This document shows, piece after piece, positions 1 through 6,273 of a stretch of DNA of 8,524 nt. How positions within the stretch are numbered: the first letter of the stretch is position 1; every line of letters begins with the position of its first letter. The notes beneath the pieces were generated by a model, which was given only the letters and a program-made list of their open reading frames with translations, had not been told where the DNA came from and made no database searches. The DNA lies in contig VGNW01000086.1 in the NCBI GenBank assembly GCA_016865955.1, forward strand, positions 1 through 8,524, read 5' to 3'. The translations under genes were made by a program, and so were the position numbers. This stretch comes from Chloroflexota bacterium (GTDB taxonomy: Bacteria > Chloroflexota > Dehalococcoidia > SZUA-161).

Positions 1-12
1 GGGTTTAGTCGA

Positions 13-996
13 ATGTTGCCTCAGCTTAGACAGTATTTAGCAAAAGTTACATCTTATTCCAAACTGGACCCGGAGGCTGAAGACGATGTCTGCCGGGAGT
101 TGCAGACCCATTTCCAGGATGAGATAGAGGAGTTGCGTAAGGACGGATATTCCGCTTCAGAGGCGGCAAAGGTAGTGACCGAGAGATTCGGGGCAGCCGA
201 ATCCGTCGGCCGCCAGATGTATGAAGTTTACAGCAAAGGGAGCCGCGGACAGGCTCTGCTCGCTGCCGTTCCCCATCTTTTGCTGGCTATAACTTTCTTC
301 TTCCATCTCTGGCAGAACGTCCTCTGGCTGGTCGCCATCGCGCTGGCGATTGTGGCTGTGGCTATGTATGCCTGGCGTCACGGCAAGCCGTCGTGGTCTT
401 ACTCCTGGATGGGTTATTCCCTGGTACCTCTGCTCGTGATAAGTTTCCTGTTCCTGTTTGCAACCGGTCAAATCCTGTCCATCTATGTCTTCAAAGGCAG
501 CCTGTTATGGCTCGTCATACTGGTTTATATCCCTGTAGCTTTCTGGATAACCGGAGCTGCCGTTATCAGCGCCATCAGAAGAGACTGGCTTTTTGCCTCT
601 TTCATGCTGCTCCCGTTCCCTATAATCGTGGTATGGCTGTTTGCTCTGGAGCAGGACGTCGGCCTTATGGAGTATAGCAATGGAAGCTTTCAGGCTATAG
701 ACCGCGGCATTGCCATTACCTTCCTGGCGCTGGGAGCATCTGCCGGGGCATTTGTCCGCTTGAGGCAAAGACTGCTCAAAATCGGAGTGCTCACTATCGC
801 AACGTTACTTATACTGGGGATGGTCTGGCGCTTCACCGAAAGCGGTCTTAATCCCGTTATCTCCTTTTTTGTGTCTTTCTGTTTGGTGTGTTTCTTACTG
901 AGCCCCGTATTGCTGCAAAGCAAAGTGGAGCGCTTCGGCAAAAAAATCGAAGCCCGGTATGAATCGTGGCTGGGACACGCTGCAAAGAAAACTTAA
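13..996 (+). CDS. HAAS-domain polytopic membrane protein
   Basis: Membrane protein of unknown function, 327 residues. Residues about 1-72 form a soluble helical domain resembling the HAAS (DUF1700-like) domain: an acidic helix with LQTHFQDEIEELRKDG at 30-45, then a helix ending in ERFG at 57-60. Residues about 80-301 hold roughly eight hydrophobic spans (near 80-98, 101-120, 134-157, 163-187, 191-211, 231-249, 256-272 and 280-301), followed by a basic C-terminal tail. In other bacteria HAAS proteins usually sit next to a PadR-type regulator; such a gene could lie just upstream, outside the window. The start at 13 gives a normal N-terminus for the domain, but no clear ribosome binding site is visible in the 12 bases available, and the frame is open to the window edge. 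It is probably co-transcribed with the envelope protein gene 43 bases downstream. Domain call fairly sure; function unknown. Confidence 0.75.
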   Translation: MLPQLRQYLAKVTSYSKLDPEAEDDVCRELQTHFQDEIEELRKDGYSASEAAKVVTERFGAAESVGRQMYEVYSKGSRGQALLAAVPHLLLAITFFFHLWQNVLWLVAIALAIVAVAMYAWRHGKPSWSYSWMGYSLVPLLVISFLFLFATGQILSIYVFKGSLLWLVILVYIPVAFWITGAAVISAIRRDWLFASFMLLPFPIIVVWLFALEQDVGLMEYSNGSFQAIDRGIAITFLALGASAGAFVRLRQRLLKIGVLTIATLLILGMVWRFTESGLNPVISFFVSFCLVCFLLSPVLLQSKVERFGKKIEARYESWLGHAAKKT

Positions 997-1039
997 AGGC
1001 AGGAAGATTTAAATTTCAAAAAAAGGAGGGGGTACGCAA

Positions 1040-1897
1040 ATGGCCGTTCAAAAGAAGGCAAGGAAGGGGTTCATTGTATCTATCATTGGGTTGCTGCTCG
1101 TAATTCTGGGAGTATTGTGGCTTGCCGTAATTTTCCCCTGGCTGGATAAAGTTCCCACGGACTATGCGCGTTCGTATTACTTCGATGGCTCGTACCAGTT
1201 TTTTACTCAGCAGGGTAACGTTACAATCCCGATAGCACAAACTCTGGCTCAAGAAGCAACTGGAACGGAAGGTAATGCGCTGCTCATCCACGAGGTTAGA
1301 ACTGTCAAGAACGCTATTACACAGGAGAGTCTTGGCCCCCAGTATAACGACGAAAGCACTCTCGCAGTGGACAGACATACTCTTGAGTTCGTGAAAGAGA
1401 TCGATGAGAGACAACGGGAAGGGCAATGGGGTCCTCCCAGAGGTTTGGGAGAGGGGGACAGCTTCGATCTATGGAATGCGGGCGCTAACAAAGCGCTGGA
1501 AGCCAAATATGTGCAGGAATATGAGTTTCGCGGTATGAAAGTGGTGCTTTTCCGAATAGACGAGACCAATATACCGATTGGCAAAAACCCCCAAACTCAA
1601 ATGGACATGTATCTCAGCACCATTATCGACCTGACGATAGACCCCAAAACCGGCACCGTAGTCGAGCAGGATAGCGTCACCACTACCAGCATAGATATGA
1701 TGGGTCAGAAGATACCGGTTCAGATTTCAAAAGTTCGCTACGCTGAACAGACGATAGTCGACCTTATGGATGTTGCCAAGGATGCACAGGGTATGCTGAT
1801 GTGGTTTGAGACAGTTATCCCCTGGCTGCTGATTGGCATCGGCGGTATCATGGTCGTCATTGACACACTGTTCCTCGGGAGAAAACAGGGGAAATAG
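1040..1897 (+). CDS. DUF3068 / PorA-family membrane-anchored protein
   Basis: A 285-residue protein with a hydrophobic helix at about 9-32 and another at about 255-279, and a soluble, probably extracytoplasmic region of about 220 residues between them. This architecture, the short Pro-x-Asp-like segment after the first helix (VPTDY at 38-42), the 'DRHTLEFV' segment at 111-118 (family pattern close to LDRRTGE) and the 'IDPKTGTVVEQ' segment at 200-210 resemble the DUF3068/PorA family, best known from Actinobacteria. The porin name is inherited from annotation; nothing here proves pore formation. AGGAGGGGG at 1024-1032 is a strong ribosome binding site for the ATG. It follows the HAAS membrane protein closely, suggesting a shared membrane or envelope role. 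No Cys, lipobox or catalytic motif stands out. Family call moderate, function unknown. Confidence 0.65.
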   Translation: MAVQKKARKGFIVSIIGLLLVILGVLWLAVIFPWLDKVPTDYARSYYFDGSYQFFTQQGNVTIPIAQTLAQEATGTEGNALLIHEVRTVKNAITQESLGPQYNDESTLAVDRHTLEFVKEIDERQREGQWGPPRGLGEGDSFDLWNAGANKALEAKYVQEYEFRGMKVVLFRIDETNIPIGKNPQTQMDMYLSTIIDLTIDPKTGTVVEQDSVTTTSIDMMGQKIPVQISKVRYAEQTIVDLMDVAKDAQGMLMWFETVIPWLLIGIGGIMVVIDTLFLGRKQGK

Positions 1898-1930
1898 CTC
1901 GGATAGGTCGAATGCTGGCTGGGTTAATAA

Positions 1931-1955
1931 CGCTTCAATGCTTCTAATTGAGGCG
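1931..1955 (+). other. 9-bp inverted repeat between DUF3068 gene and degV1
   Basis: CGCTTCAAT at 1931-1939 pairs with ATTGAGGCG at 1947-1955 (one G-U pair in RNA) around a 7-base loop. No T-run follows, so it is not a standard intrinsic terminator. It could be an RNA 3' end, a protein site, or chance; it is the only notable structure in the 95-base gap. Confidence 0.35.
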
Positions 1956-1980
1956 ATAGGAAGGGTATTTAACAAATAAA

Positions 1981-1986
1981 TATAAT
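1981..1986 (+). promoter_or_regulatory. Candidate -10 box immediately upstream of degV1
   Basis: A perfect TATAAT ends six bases before the ATG at 1993, in an AT-rich stretch. A transcript starting at the usual distance would begin at or next to the ATG, giving a leaderless mRNA; this fits the lack of a Shine-Dalgarno sequence close to that start. No convincing -35 box or extended -10 TG is present, so the call is tentative. Confidence 0.35.
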
Positions 1987-1992
1987 CGGATT

Positions 1993-2853
1993 ATGAAAAA
2001 AGTTGCAGTCATAACTGATAGCAGTGCCTGCGTGCCTCAGGAGGTAGTAACAAAGTATGGCATACATATACTGCCATTGATACTCATCTTTGAGGCCCGT
2101 TCCTATCGGGACGGAGTTGACATAACATCGCAAGAATTCTACGAGCTGCTCAAGAAGTCCAAGAAGCTCCCGACAACCTCGTCGCCCTCCCCCGGAGAGT
2201 ATTTTGAGGCATTTCGCAAGTTGGGTAAACAGTTCAACGGGATTCTTTGTATCACTCATCCGCCCCACCTAGGGATGGGGTTCAGTTCGGCTACCAAAGC
2301 AAAGGAGATGGCTAATGAAACCATACCCGATGTTGGGATAAATATCCTGCCCTCCCGCAGCCCGGCGATTGCTGAGGGATTCATAGCTCAGGCGGCGGCT
2401 CAGTCCGCTGCCTCGGGACATAATCTGGCTGAGGTAACCCGAGAAGCACAGAAAATGATGGATAGGGTACAGGCGATATGTCTGCTGGATACTCTGTATT
2501 ATCTGGCAAAGGGAGGACGCATCCCCAAGGCGGCGGCGTGGGCGGGCTCTTTATTCAAGATAAAACCTATACTCGATGCCACTGGCGATGTCCGTTTGAT
2601 AGAGCGGTGCCGCACCAGGGAAAGGGCGTTACATAAGCTTCTCGATATTATGAAGCAGCGCACTGACGGTAAGCCGGTCTGTGTCAATCTGATGCATGCC
2701 AACGTTCCTGAGGAAGCTGAGGCACTTAAAGCCGAAATTCTATCGAAGTTTGTCTGTCAGGAGTTTTATGTCACCGATTTTACGCCGGTAATCGGCACTC
2801 ATACCGGACCGGGGTTGATCGGACTGAGTTTTTACGCTGTAAATTCGAGGTAA
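1993..2853 (+). CDS. DegV/FakB-like fatty-acid-binding protein (paralog 1)
   Basis: DegV-family protein, 286 residues, usual length. Visible family motifs: VAVITDSSACVP at 4-15, YRDGVDIT at 38-45, PTTSSPSPGEYF at 60-71, LDTLYYLAKGGRIPK at 165-179, the KIKPIL segment at 189-194, and HTGPG at 270-274 near the end. Family members bind a long-chain fatty acid in the cytoplasm; FakB proteins present it to the kinase FakA to make acyl-phosphate. Departures: the usual LSGT loop reads HLGMGFSSA (92-100), and the usual Asp-Ser after the central strand reads LPSR (119-122). The ATG is well placed for the family N-terminus, but the nearest purine-rich stretch is about 28 bases upstream, so translation may be leaderless or SD-independent. 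It is followed 38 bases later by a close paralog. Family certain; ligand and FakB role inferred. Confidence 0.92.
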   Translation: MKKVAVITDSSACVPQEVVTKYGIHILPLILIFEARSYRDGVDITSQEFYELLKKSKKLPTTSSPSPGEYFEAFRKLGKQFNGILCITHPPHLGMGFSSATKAKEMANETIPDVGINILPSRSPAIAEGFIAQAAAQSAASGHNLAEVTREAQKMMDRVQAICLLDTLYYLAKGGRIPKAAAWAGSLFKIKPILDATGDVRLIERCRTRERALHKLLDIMKQRTDGKPVCVNLMHANVPEEAEALKAEILSKFVCQEFYVTDFTPVIGTHTGPGLIGLSFYAVNSR

Positions 2854-2877
2854 TGCCTTTAAGAGGTTAATTATCAT

Positions 2878-2883
2878 AGGAGG
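2878..2883 (+). promoter_or_regulatory. Perfect Shine-Dalgarno that fixes an ATT start
   Basis: AGGAGG sits 8 bases before the ATT codon at 2892, an ideal distance. The only ATG nearby (2884) directly abuts the motif, is in another frame and meets a stop after 13 codons. This placement is the main evidence for the ATT start of the second DegV gene. Confidence 0.75.
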
Positions 2884-2891
2884 ATGCCGCC

Positions 2892-3764
2892 ATTAGTCGT
2901 ATTGCTGTTGTTACGGATAGCGTAGCTTGCTTACCTAAAGACTTGGTGGAGAAGTACTCTATCAGGGTTGTACCGATAAATCTGGTTGTGAACGGAAATG
3001 TTTACCGGGATGGCGTTGATATATCGCCAACGGAAGTTTACCGTTTTCTGGAAACAAACAAGAACACGCCCACAACTTCCTCTCCCACCCCCGGCGACTT
3101 CCTGAAAATATATGAACAGCTTGCCGATTCTGTAGATGGAATCGTCTGCGTGACGATATGTTCGGATATAAGCATGATGTACAATTCGGCAATAGAGGCG
3201 AAACAGATAATTCTGGAGAAGAAACCTAAGCTTGCCATAAATGTTGTGGACTCTCGTACTGCCGGAGGAGCTCAGGGATTTATCGCTCTGGAGACTGCCA
3301 GGGCTGCCGACCGGGGTGAGGACCTGGCGGCAGTGACGCGAAGGGCTGAGCTTATGATACCGAAGGTGCACATGATAGCTGTTCTGGACACCCTGTACTA
3401 TCTAGCGAGGTCGGGTCGTATCCCCAAGATAGCCGCCTGGGCTGGCTCGATGCTGAAAATCAATCCGATACTCACCTTTGCTCACGACGGCATCGGCATG
3501 CTGGAAAGGGCCAGAACCAAGCCGCGCGGAGTGCGTCGCCTTGTGGAGATTATGGAGCAGAGGATGAAGGACAAGCCGGTGCATGTTAATATAATGCATG
3601 CCAATGTAATTAAGGAAGCGGAAACTCTGAAGGAACAAGTGGAGTCGAAATTTAAATGCGTGGAACTCTATATAACCGATTTCGCTCCCACCATGGGCGT
3701 TCAGGCTGGTCCCGGTACTCTGGCGCTCGCTTTTTACAGCGAGGAGGAAAACGATGTGGCATGA
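2892..3764 (+). CDS. DegV/FakB-like fatty-acid-binding protein (paralog 2), ATT start
   Basis: DegV-family protein, 290 residues if it starts at ATT 2892. The next conventional start in frame (TTG at 2943) would delete the conserved N-terminal strand and AVVTDSVACLP motif (residues 5-15). The frame has a stop at 2877-2879 and no ATG, GTG or TTG before 2943. Started at ATT, it aligns with paralog 1 from residue 1 with almost no gaps to about residue 195; roughly 40-50% of positions look identical by eye. Motifs: YRDGVDIS (38-45), PTTSSPTPGDF (60-70), VVDSR (118-122), LDTLYYLARSGRIPK (165-179). Unusual: the LSGT loop reads DISMMYNSA (92-100), and the C-terminal His of HtGPG is Gln (QAGPG, 271-275). 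The stop overlaps the PlsY-like gene by 11 bases, so the two are probably translationally coupled. Family sure; exact start likely; ligand inferred. Confidence 0.9.
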   Translation: MSRIAVVTDSVACLPKDLVEKYSIRVVPINLVVNGNVYRDGVDISPTEVYRFLETNKNTPTTSSPTPGDFLKIYEQLADSVDGIVCVTICSDISMMYNSAIEAKQIILEKKPKLAINVVDSRTAGGAQGFIALETARAADRGEDLAAVTRRAELMIPKVHMIAVLDTLYYLARSGRIPKIAAWAGSMLKINPILTFAHDGIGMLERARTKPRGVRRLVEIMEQRMKDKPVHVNIMHANVIKEAETLKEQVESKFKCVELYITDFAPTMGVQAGPGTLALAFYSEEENDVA

Positions 3765-4440
3765 AATAGCGTTTGCCTTCGGGGCATATATTCTCGGCTC
3801 GTTTCCCCTGATGTATCTCATGGGCAGGCTTCATGGCATAGACCTCAGAGAGTACGAGGATATGCATATAGCTACCTGGAGGAATGTGGGACGCGTGCAG
3901 GGTTTTATCGGCGTGGTCTTCGATTTCGCCAAGGGGGTTATCGCGGTTTTAATTGCACGGGAGGTATTGCATTTCAGCCCCGGCTGGGTGGCGGTAGCCG
4001 GCGTTGTCGCAGTGGTCGGGCAGATGTGGCCTGTCTTTCTCAAGTTCGATGGCGAGAAGGGAAACAGCACGGGGCTGGCTATGTCCGGAGCCCTGGCGAC
4101 CTACGCTATGCTGATAGTTTTAATACCAGTGACCATAGGATTCGCAGTGAGAACGATTCCCAGATTTCGCCGGAAGGACCAGACGGTTAATGAGAAGCTT
4201 AAATTCGGTGGCCCCCCCAGCTTAAGCTTGCCGCTGGGGATGGCAATCGCCTTCGCTGCCTTGCCGCTCGCTGCCTGGCTGGTGGGACAGCCGCTGGATG
4301 TAGTTTATGCCTGCGTGGCTCTCTTTGTATTGATCCTGCTCAGAAGAGCAACTGCCGGTCTGAGTGCAGAGATACGTCAGCCCTCATGGAACAGCACTAT
4401 GTTGCTGAATCGTCTTCTATTCGATAGAAGCGAAATATAA
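3754..4440 (+). CDS. PlsY-like membrane glycerol-3-phosphate acyltransferase homolog, divergent
   Basis: Polytopic membrane protein, 228 residues, related to PlsY, which moves an acyl group from acyl-phosphate to glycerol-3-phosphate to begin phospholipid synthesis. PlsY-like marks: GSFPLMYLMGRLHGIDLR at 15-32, FDFAKG at 56-61, GQMWPVFLKFDGEKG at 89-103, and a C-terminal N-R-L-L pattern at 219-222 followed by E227. The family's GSGNxGATN stretch is replaced by EDMHIATWRN (35-44), with the catalytic Ser lost in the simplest alignment. GHxxPvFLkFkGGKGvAT has Gln for His (90), Glu for Gly (101) and NS for VA (104-105). It is longer than usual (about 200), with a polar insert near 134-156. Membrane spans lie near 3-24, 48-70, 77-95, 107-132, 160-178 and 181-197. 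AGGAGG at 3742-3747 supports the ATG. It may be an acyltransferase with changed specificity or an inactive relative. Confidence 0.75.
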   Translation: MWHEIAFAFGAYILGSFPLMYLMGRLHGIDLREYEDMHIATWRNVGRVQGFIGVVFDFAKGVIAVLIAREVLHFSPGWVAVAGVVAVVGQMWPVFLKFDGEKGNSTGLAMSGALATYAMLIVLIPVTIGFAVRTIPRFRRKDQTVNEKLKFGGPPSLSLPLGMAIAFAALPLAAWLVGQPLDVVYACVALFVLILLRRATAGLSAEIRQPSWNSTMLLNRLLFDRSEI

Positions 4441-4449
4441 CGGAGCTGT

Positions 4450-4487
4450 GAGGCAGACAACGTTTAAACGCTGTCTGCCTCTTTTTT
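4450..4487 (+). terminator. Strong intrinsic terminator after the DegV/PlsY-like block
   Basis: GAGGCAGACA (4450-4459) pairs perfectly with TGTCTGCCTC (4472-4481), followed by six T (4482-4487). The 12-base loop contains the perfect palindrome CGTTTAAACG (4461-4470), which may add a short upper stem. It begins 10 bases after the PlsY-like stop codon and separates this block from the kinase gene. Confidence 0.93.
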
Positions 4488-4525
4488 GATAAGTGGCACG
4501 TTTTGCACTGCAATAAGAAGACGCA

Positions 4526-5116
4526 ATGGGGAATGCAGAGCAAATAGTAACCGATGCACGGCGACTGAAACAAAGCCTGGGCAGACTTCCGGAACCCGTA
4601 GTTCACCCCGTTCTCATTATTGTCAGCGGACTTCCGGGGACAGGCAAATCGTATTTCAGTCGTAAGCTGGCGGAGCAGTTGCCCAGCGTTATAGTGGAAA
4701 GCGATGCGCTGCGGAAGGAACTCTTCCCTGTCCCCGTTTATAGCGCTGAGGAAAGCCAGCGTCTTTTTTCGGCTTGTTATCATCTCATAGAGGAACTGCT
4801 CAGCAGCAGTATCTCAGTTATCCTAGATGCTACGAACCTGGTAGAGTATCACAGGGAATTTCTGTATCGTATCGCCGAGCGTCTTAAAATCAAGCTCATC
4901 ATAGTCTGGGTGCAAGCCCCGAAGGAACTTGTACGGCAACGCCTTCAAGGTAGGGCGGAGGGCGCTGACCCTCTGGATAAATCGGATGCCGACTGGAGCA
5001 TCTATCAAAGGATGAGAACAAGGATGCAGCGTATCCGGCGCAACTACTTCTCCGTAGATACTTCACGGGATATCAGCCCGGTTCTCGATAAGATTGTGCG
5101 TGAAGCCAAACGCTGA
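4526..5116 (+). CDS. P-loop AAA_33-type kinase / ATP-binding protein
   Basis: Cytoplasmic P-loop NTPase, 196 residues, resembling small zeta-toxin/polynucleotide-kinase-like kinases (AAA_33 group). The nucleotide site is clear: hydrophobic strand VLIIVSG then Walker A GLPGTGKS at 35-42. VESD at 57-60 is in the position of a substrate-binding acidic residue, VILDATN at 98-104 is the Walker B-like strand, and a lid region with R139, R143 and SDADW at 153-157 follows the strand LIIVWVQAP. The substrate cannot be read from the sequence. No antitoxin gene of the epsilon type is adjacent, so a toxin role is unsupported. The gene stands alone between the terminator at 4487 and the prs promoter; only a weak AGAAG precedes the ATG, and no clear promoter is visible in the 38-base gap. 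Fold sure, function unknown. Confidence 0.8.
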   Translation: MGNAEQIVTDARRLKQSLGRLPEPVVHPVLIIVSGLPGTGKSYFSRKLAEQLPSVIVESDALRKELFPVPVYSAEESQRLFSACYHLIEELLSSSISVILDATNLVEYHREFLYRIAERLKIKLIIVWVQAPKELVRQRLQGRAEGADPLDKSDADWSIYQRMRTRMQRIRRNYFSVDTSRDISPVLDKIVREAKR

Positions 5117-5176
5117 GAATTTCTTATTATTTCCTCTGAAGCCTCCATAAATTCTTCAATCTGACGAAAAAACCGT

Positions 5177-5205
5177 TTGCCCGTCATATTCCTTTGTGCT
5201 ATAGT
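5177..5205 (+). promoter_or_regulatory. Sigma-70-type promoter for prs
   Basis: TTGCCC (5177-5182) and TATAGT (5200-5205) are separated by 17 bases, and the -10 is preceded by TG one base away (5197-5198), an extended -10. The predicted start near 5212 gives a leader of about 30 bases carrying AAGGGGG (5231-5237) before the GTG start. The rest of the 127-base gap (5117-5243) is AT-rich with no other clear signal. Confidence 0.7.
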
Positions 5206-5243
5206 TAGGGTTCAGACGATGCTATGTTTTAAGGGGGACGAAA

Positions 5244-6185
5244 GTGTACGACGAGTTGAAGGTCTTCTCCGGAAATGCTCATCCCAAGCTGGCTCAGGCG
5301 ATTGCCGATTATCTGAGCATTCCCCTGGGCAAGGCTGAGGTATTTGAGTTCAGCAACGAGAATATTTTTGTGAAAGTTCTGGAGAACGTGCGCGAGCGGG
5401 ATGTTTTTATAGTGCAACCTATCTGTAGCCCCGTTAACAAGAACCTTATGGAACTCCTGATAATGATCGATGCCATGAAGCGCGCCTCGGCAGGCAGAAT
5501 CACGGCGGTGCTGCCTTATTATGGATACAGCCGGACCGATAAGAAAGACCAGCCTCGCGTCCCCATAACGGCACGTCTGGTAGCAGATTTGATAACCGTC
5601 TCCGGAGCCAATCGCGTTCTGACTGTGGATTTGCATGCCGGGCAGATTCAGGGTTTCTTCAATATACCGGTTGACGAACTGACCGCATTATATATTTTGA
5701 GTGATTATTTCAAAGAGAAGTCGCAGGACAACTTTGTGGTAGTAGCCACCGATATCGGTATTACCAAGAGAGCGCGGGATATCGCAGCCAGGCTGCATGT
5801 GCCACTGGCTATTGTAGAGAAGCGCAGAATCGGCAATGTGGATAAATCGGAGACACTCACCATCATCGGAGAAGTCGCCGGCAAGCGGGCGCTGCTTGTG
5901 GATGACGAGGTGGATACCGGCGGCTCGCTTACCAATGCCGCCTCGGCTTTGAAGAAGTTCGGTGCCACAGAAGTCTATGCCTGCTGCACTCATGCTATCC
6001 TTTCCGGGCCTGCTGTGCAGCGCATCGCCTCAAGTCAGCTAAAAGAATTGGTTGTTACAGATACCGTCCCTGTGCCCGATAATAAACGGGTTAATAAAAT
6101 CACGGTGCTTTCGTTGGATTCTTTAATAGGAGAGGCGATACATCGTATCCACGCCGGTCTCTCCGTAGGCGCTATGTTCCAGTAG
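5244..6185 (+). CDS. prs: Ribose-phosphate pyrophosphokinase (PRPP synthetase)
   Basis: Makes PRPP from ribose 5-phosphate and ATP, supplying purine, pyrimidine, histidine, tryptophan and NAD synthesis in the cytoplasm. Length 313 is typical of the class I enzyme. Seen in order: N-terminal DVFIVQPICSPVN at 53-65, ATP-site region YYGYSRTDKKDQPRVPITA at 92-110, VDLHAGQIQGFF at 128-139, the flexible-loop KRR at 193-195, PRPP loop LLVDDEVDTGGSLTNAA at 217-233, and the C-terminal SGPAVQRI and VVTDTVP segments (254-261, 270-276). Small departures: SRTD in place of the common ARQD, and Glu at 222 in the PRPP loop where Met or Ile is common. All key loops are intact, so it should be active. The GTG start is set by AAGGGGG six bases upstream. 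It has its own promoter, and no clear terminator follows. Confidence 0.95.
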   Translation: MYDELKVFSGNAHPKLAQAIADYLSIPLGKAEVFEFSNENIFVKVLENVRERDVFIVQPICSPVNKNLMELLIMIDAMKRASAGRITAVLPYYGYSRTDKKDQPRVPITARLVADLITVSGANRVLTVDLHAGQIQGFFNIPVDELTALYILSDYFKEKSQDNFVVVATDIGITKRARDIAARLHVPLAIVEKRRIGNVDKSETLTIIGEVAGKRALLVDDEVDTGGSLTNAASALKKFGATEVYACCTHAILSGPAVQRIASSQLKELVVTDTVPVPDNKRVNKITVLSLDSLIGEAIHRIHAGLSVGAMFQ

Positions 6186-6263
6186 GCGCTCGATAGGTTT
6201 AGATGGGAGTTCTTGAACCTAAACGGGATTTGGCGGAGTGTAAGGCAGGGCAAAATTCGATTC

Positions 6264-6269
6264 AGGGGG
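6264..6269 (+). promoter_or_regulatory. Ribosome binding site for a TTG start (toxin gene)
   Basis: AGGGGG lies four bases before TTG at 6274. The in-frame stop TAA at 6241-6243 and the absence of ATG, GTG or other TTG codons upstream make this TTG the only reasonable start. Confidence 0.6.
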
Positions 6270-6273
6270 CATC

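Noticed and set aside
393..677. 94-codon + strand frame inside the HAAS gene
   Set aside because: It overlaps the hydrophobic region of a convincing gene in another frame, with no ribosome binding site or family resemblance.
2884..2925. ATG at 2884 right after AGGAGG
   Set aside because: It abuts the Shine-Dalgarno motif with no spacer, is in a different frame and reaches TAG after 13 codons.
2943..3764. TTG at 2943 as the start of the second DegV gene
   Set aside because: It would delete the conserved N-terminal strand and TDS motif, which are encoded in frame upstream, and it has no ribosome binding site.
4526..5116. P-loop kinase as the missing FakA of the DegV/PlsY-like block, or as a zeta toxin
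   Set aside because: FakA is a larger DhaK/DhaL-type protein without a Walker A, the gene lies beyond a strong terminator, and no epsilon-type antitoxin is adjacent.
5115..5156. Inverted repeat GAATTT/AAATTC after the kinase gene
   Set aside because: Short AT-rich stem with a loop of over 25 bases and no T-tract; likely chance.
6194..6221. Imperfect inverted repeat TAGGTTT/GAACCTA after prs as a terminator
   Set aside because: The stem is weak with G-U pairs and no T-run follows.
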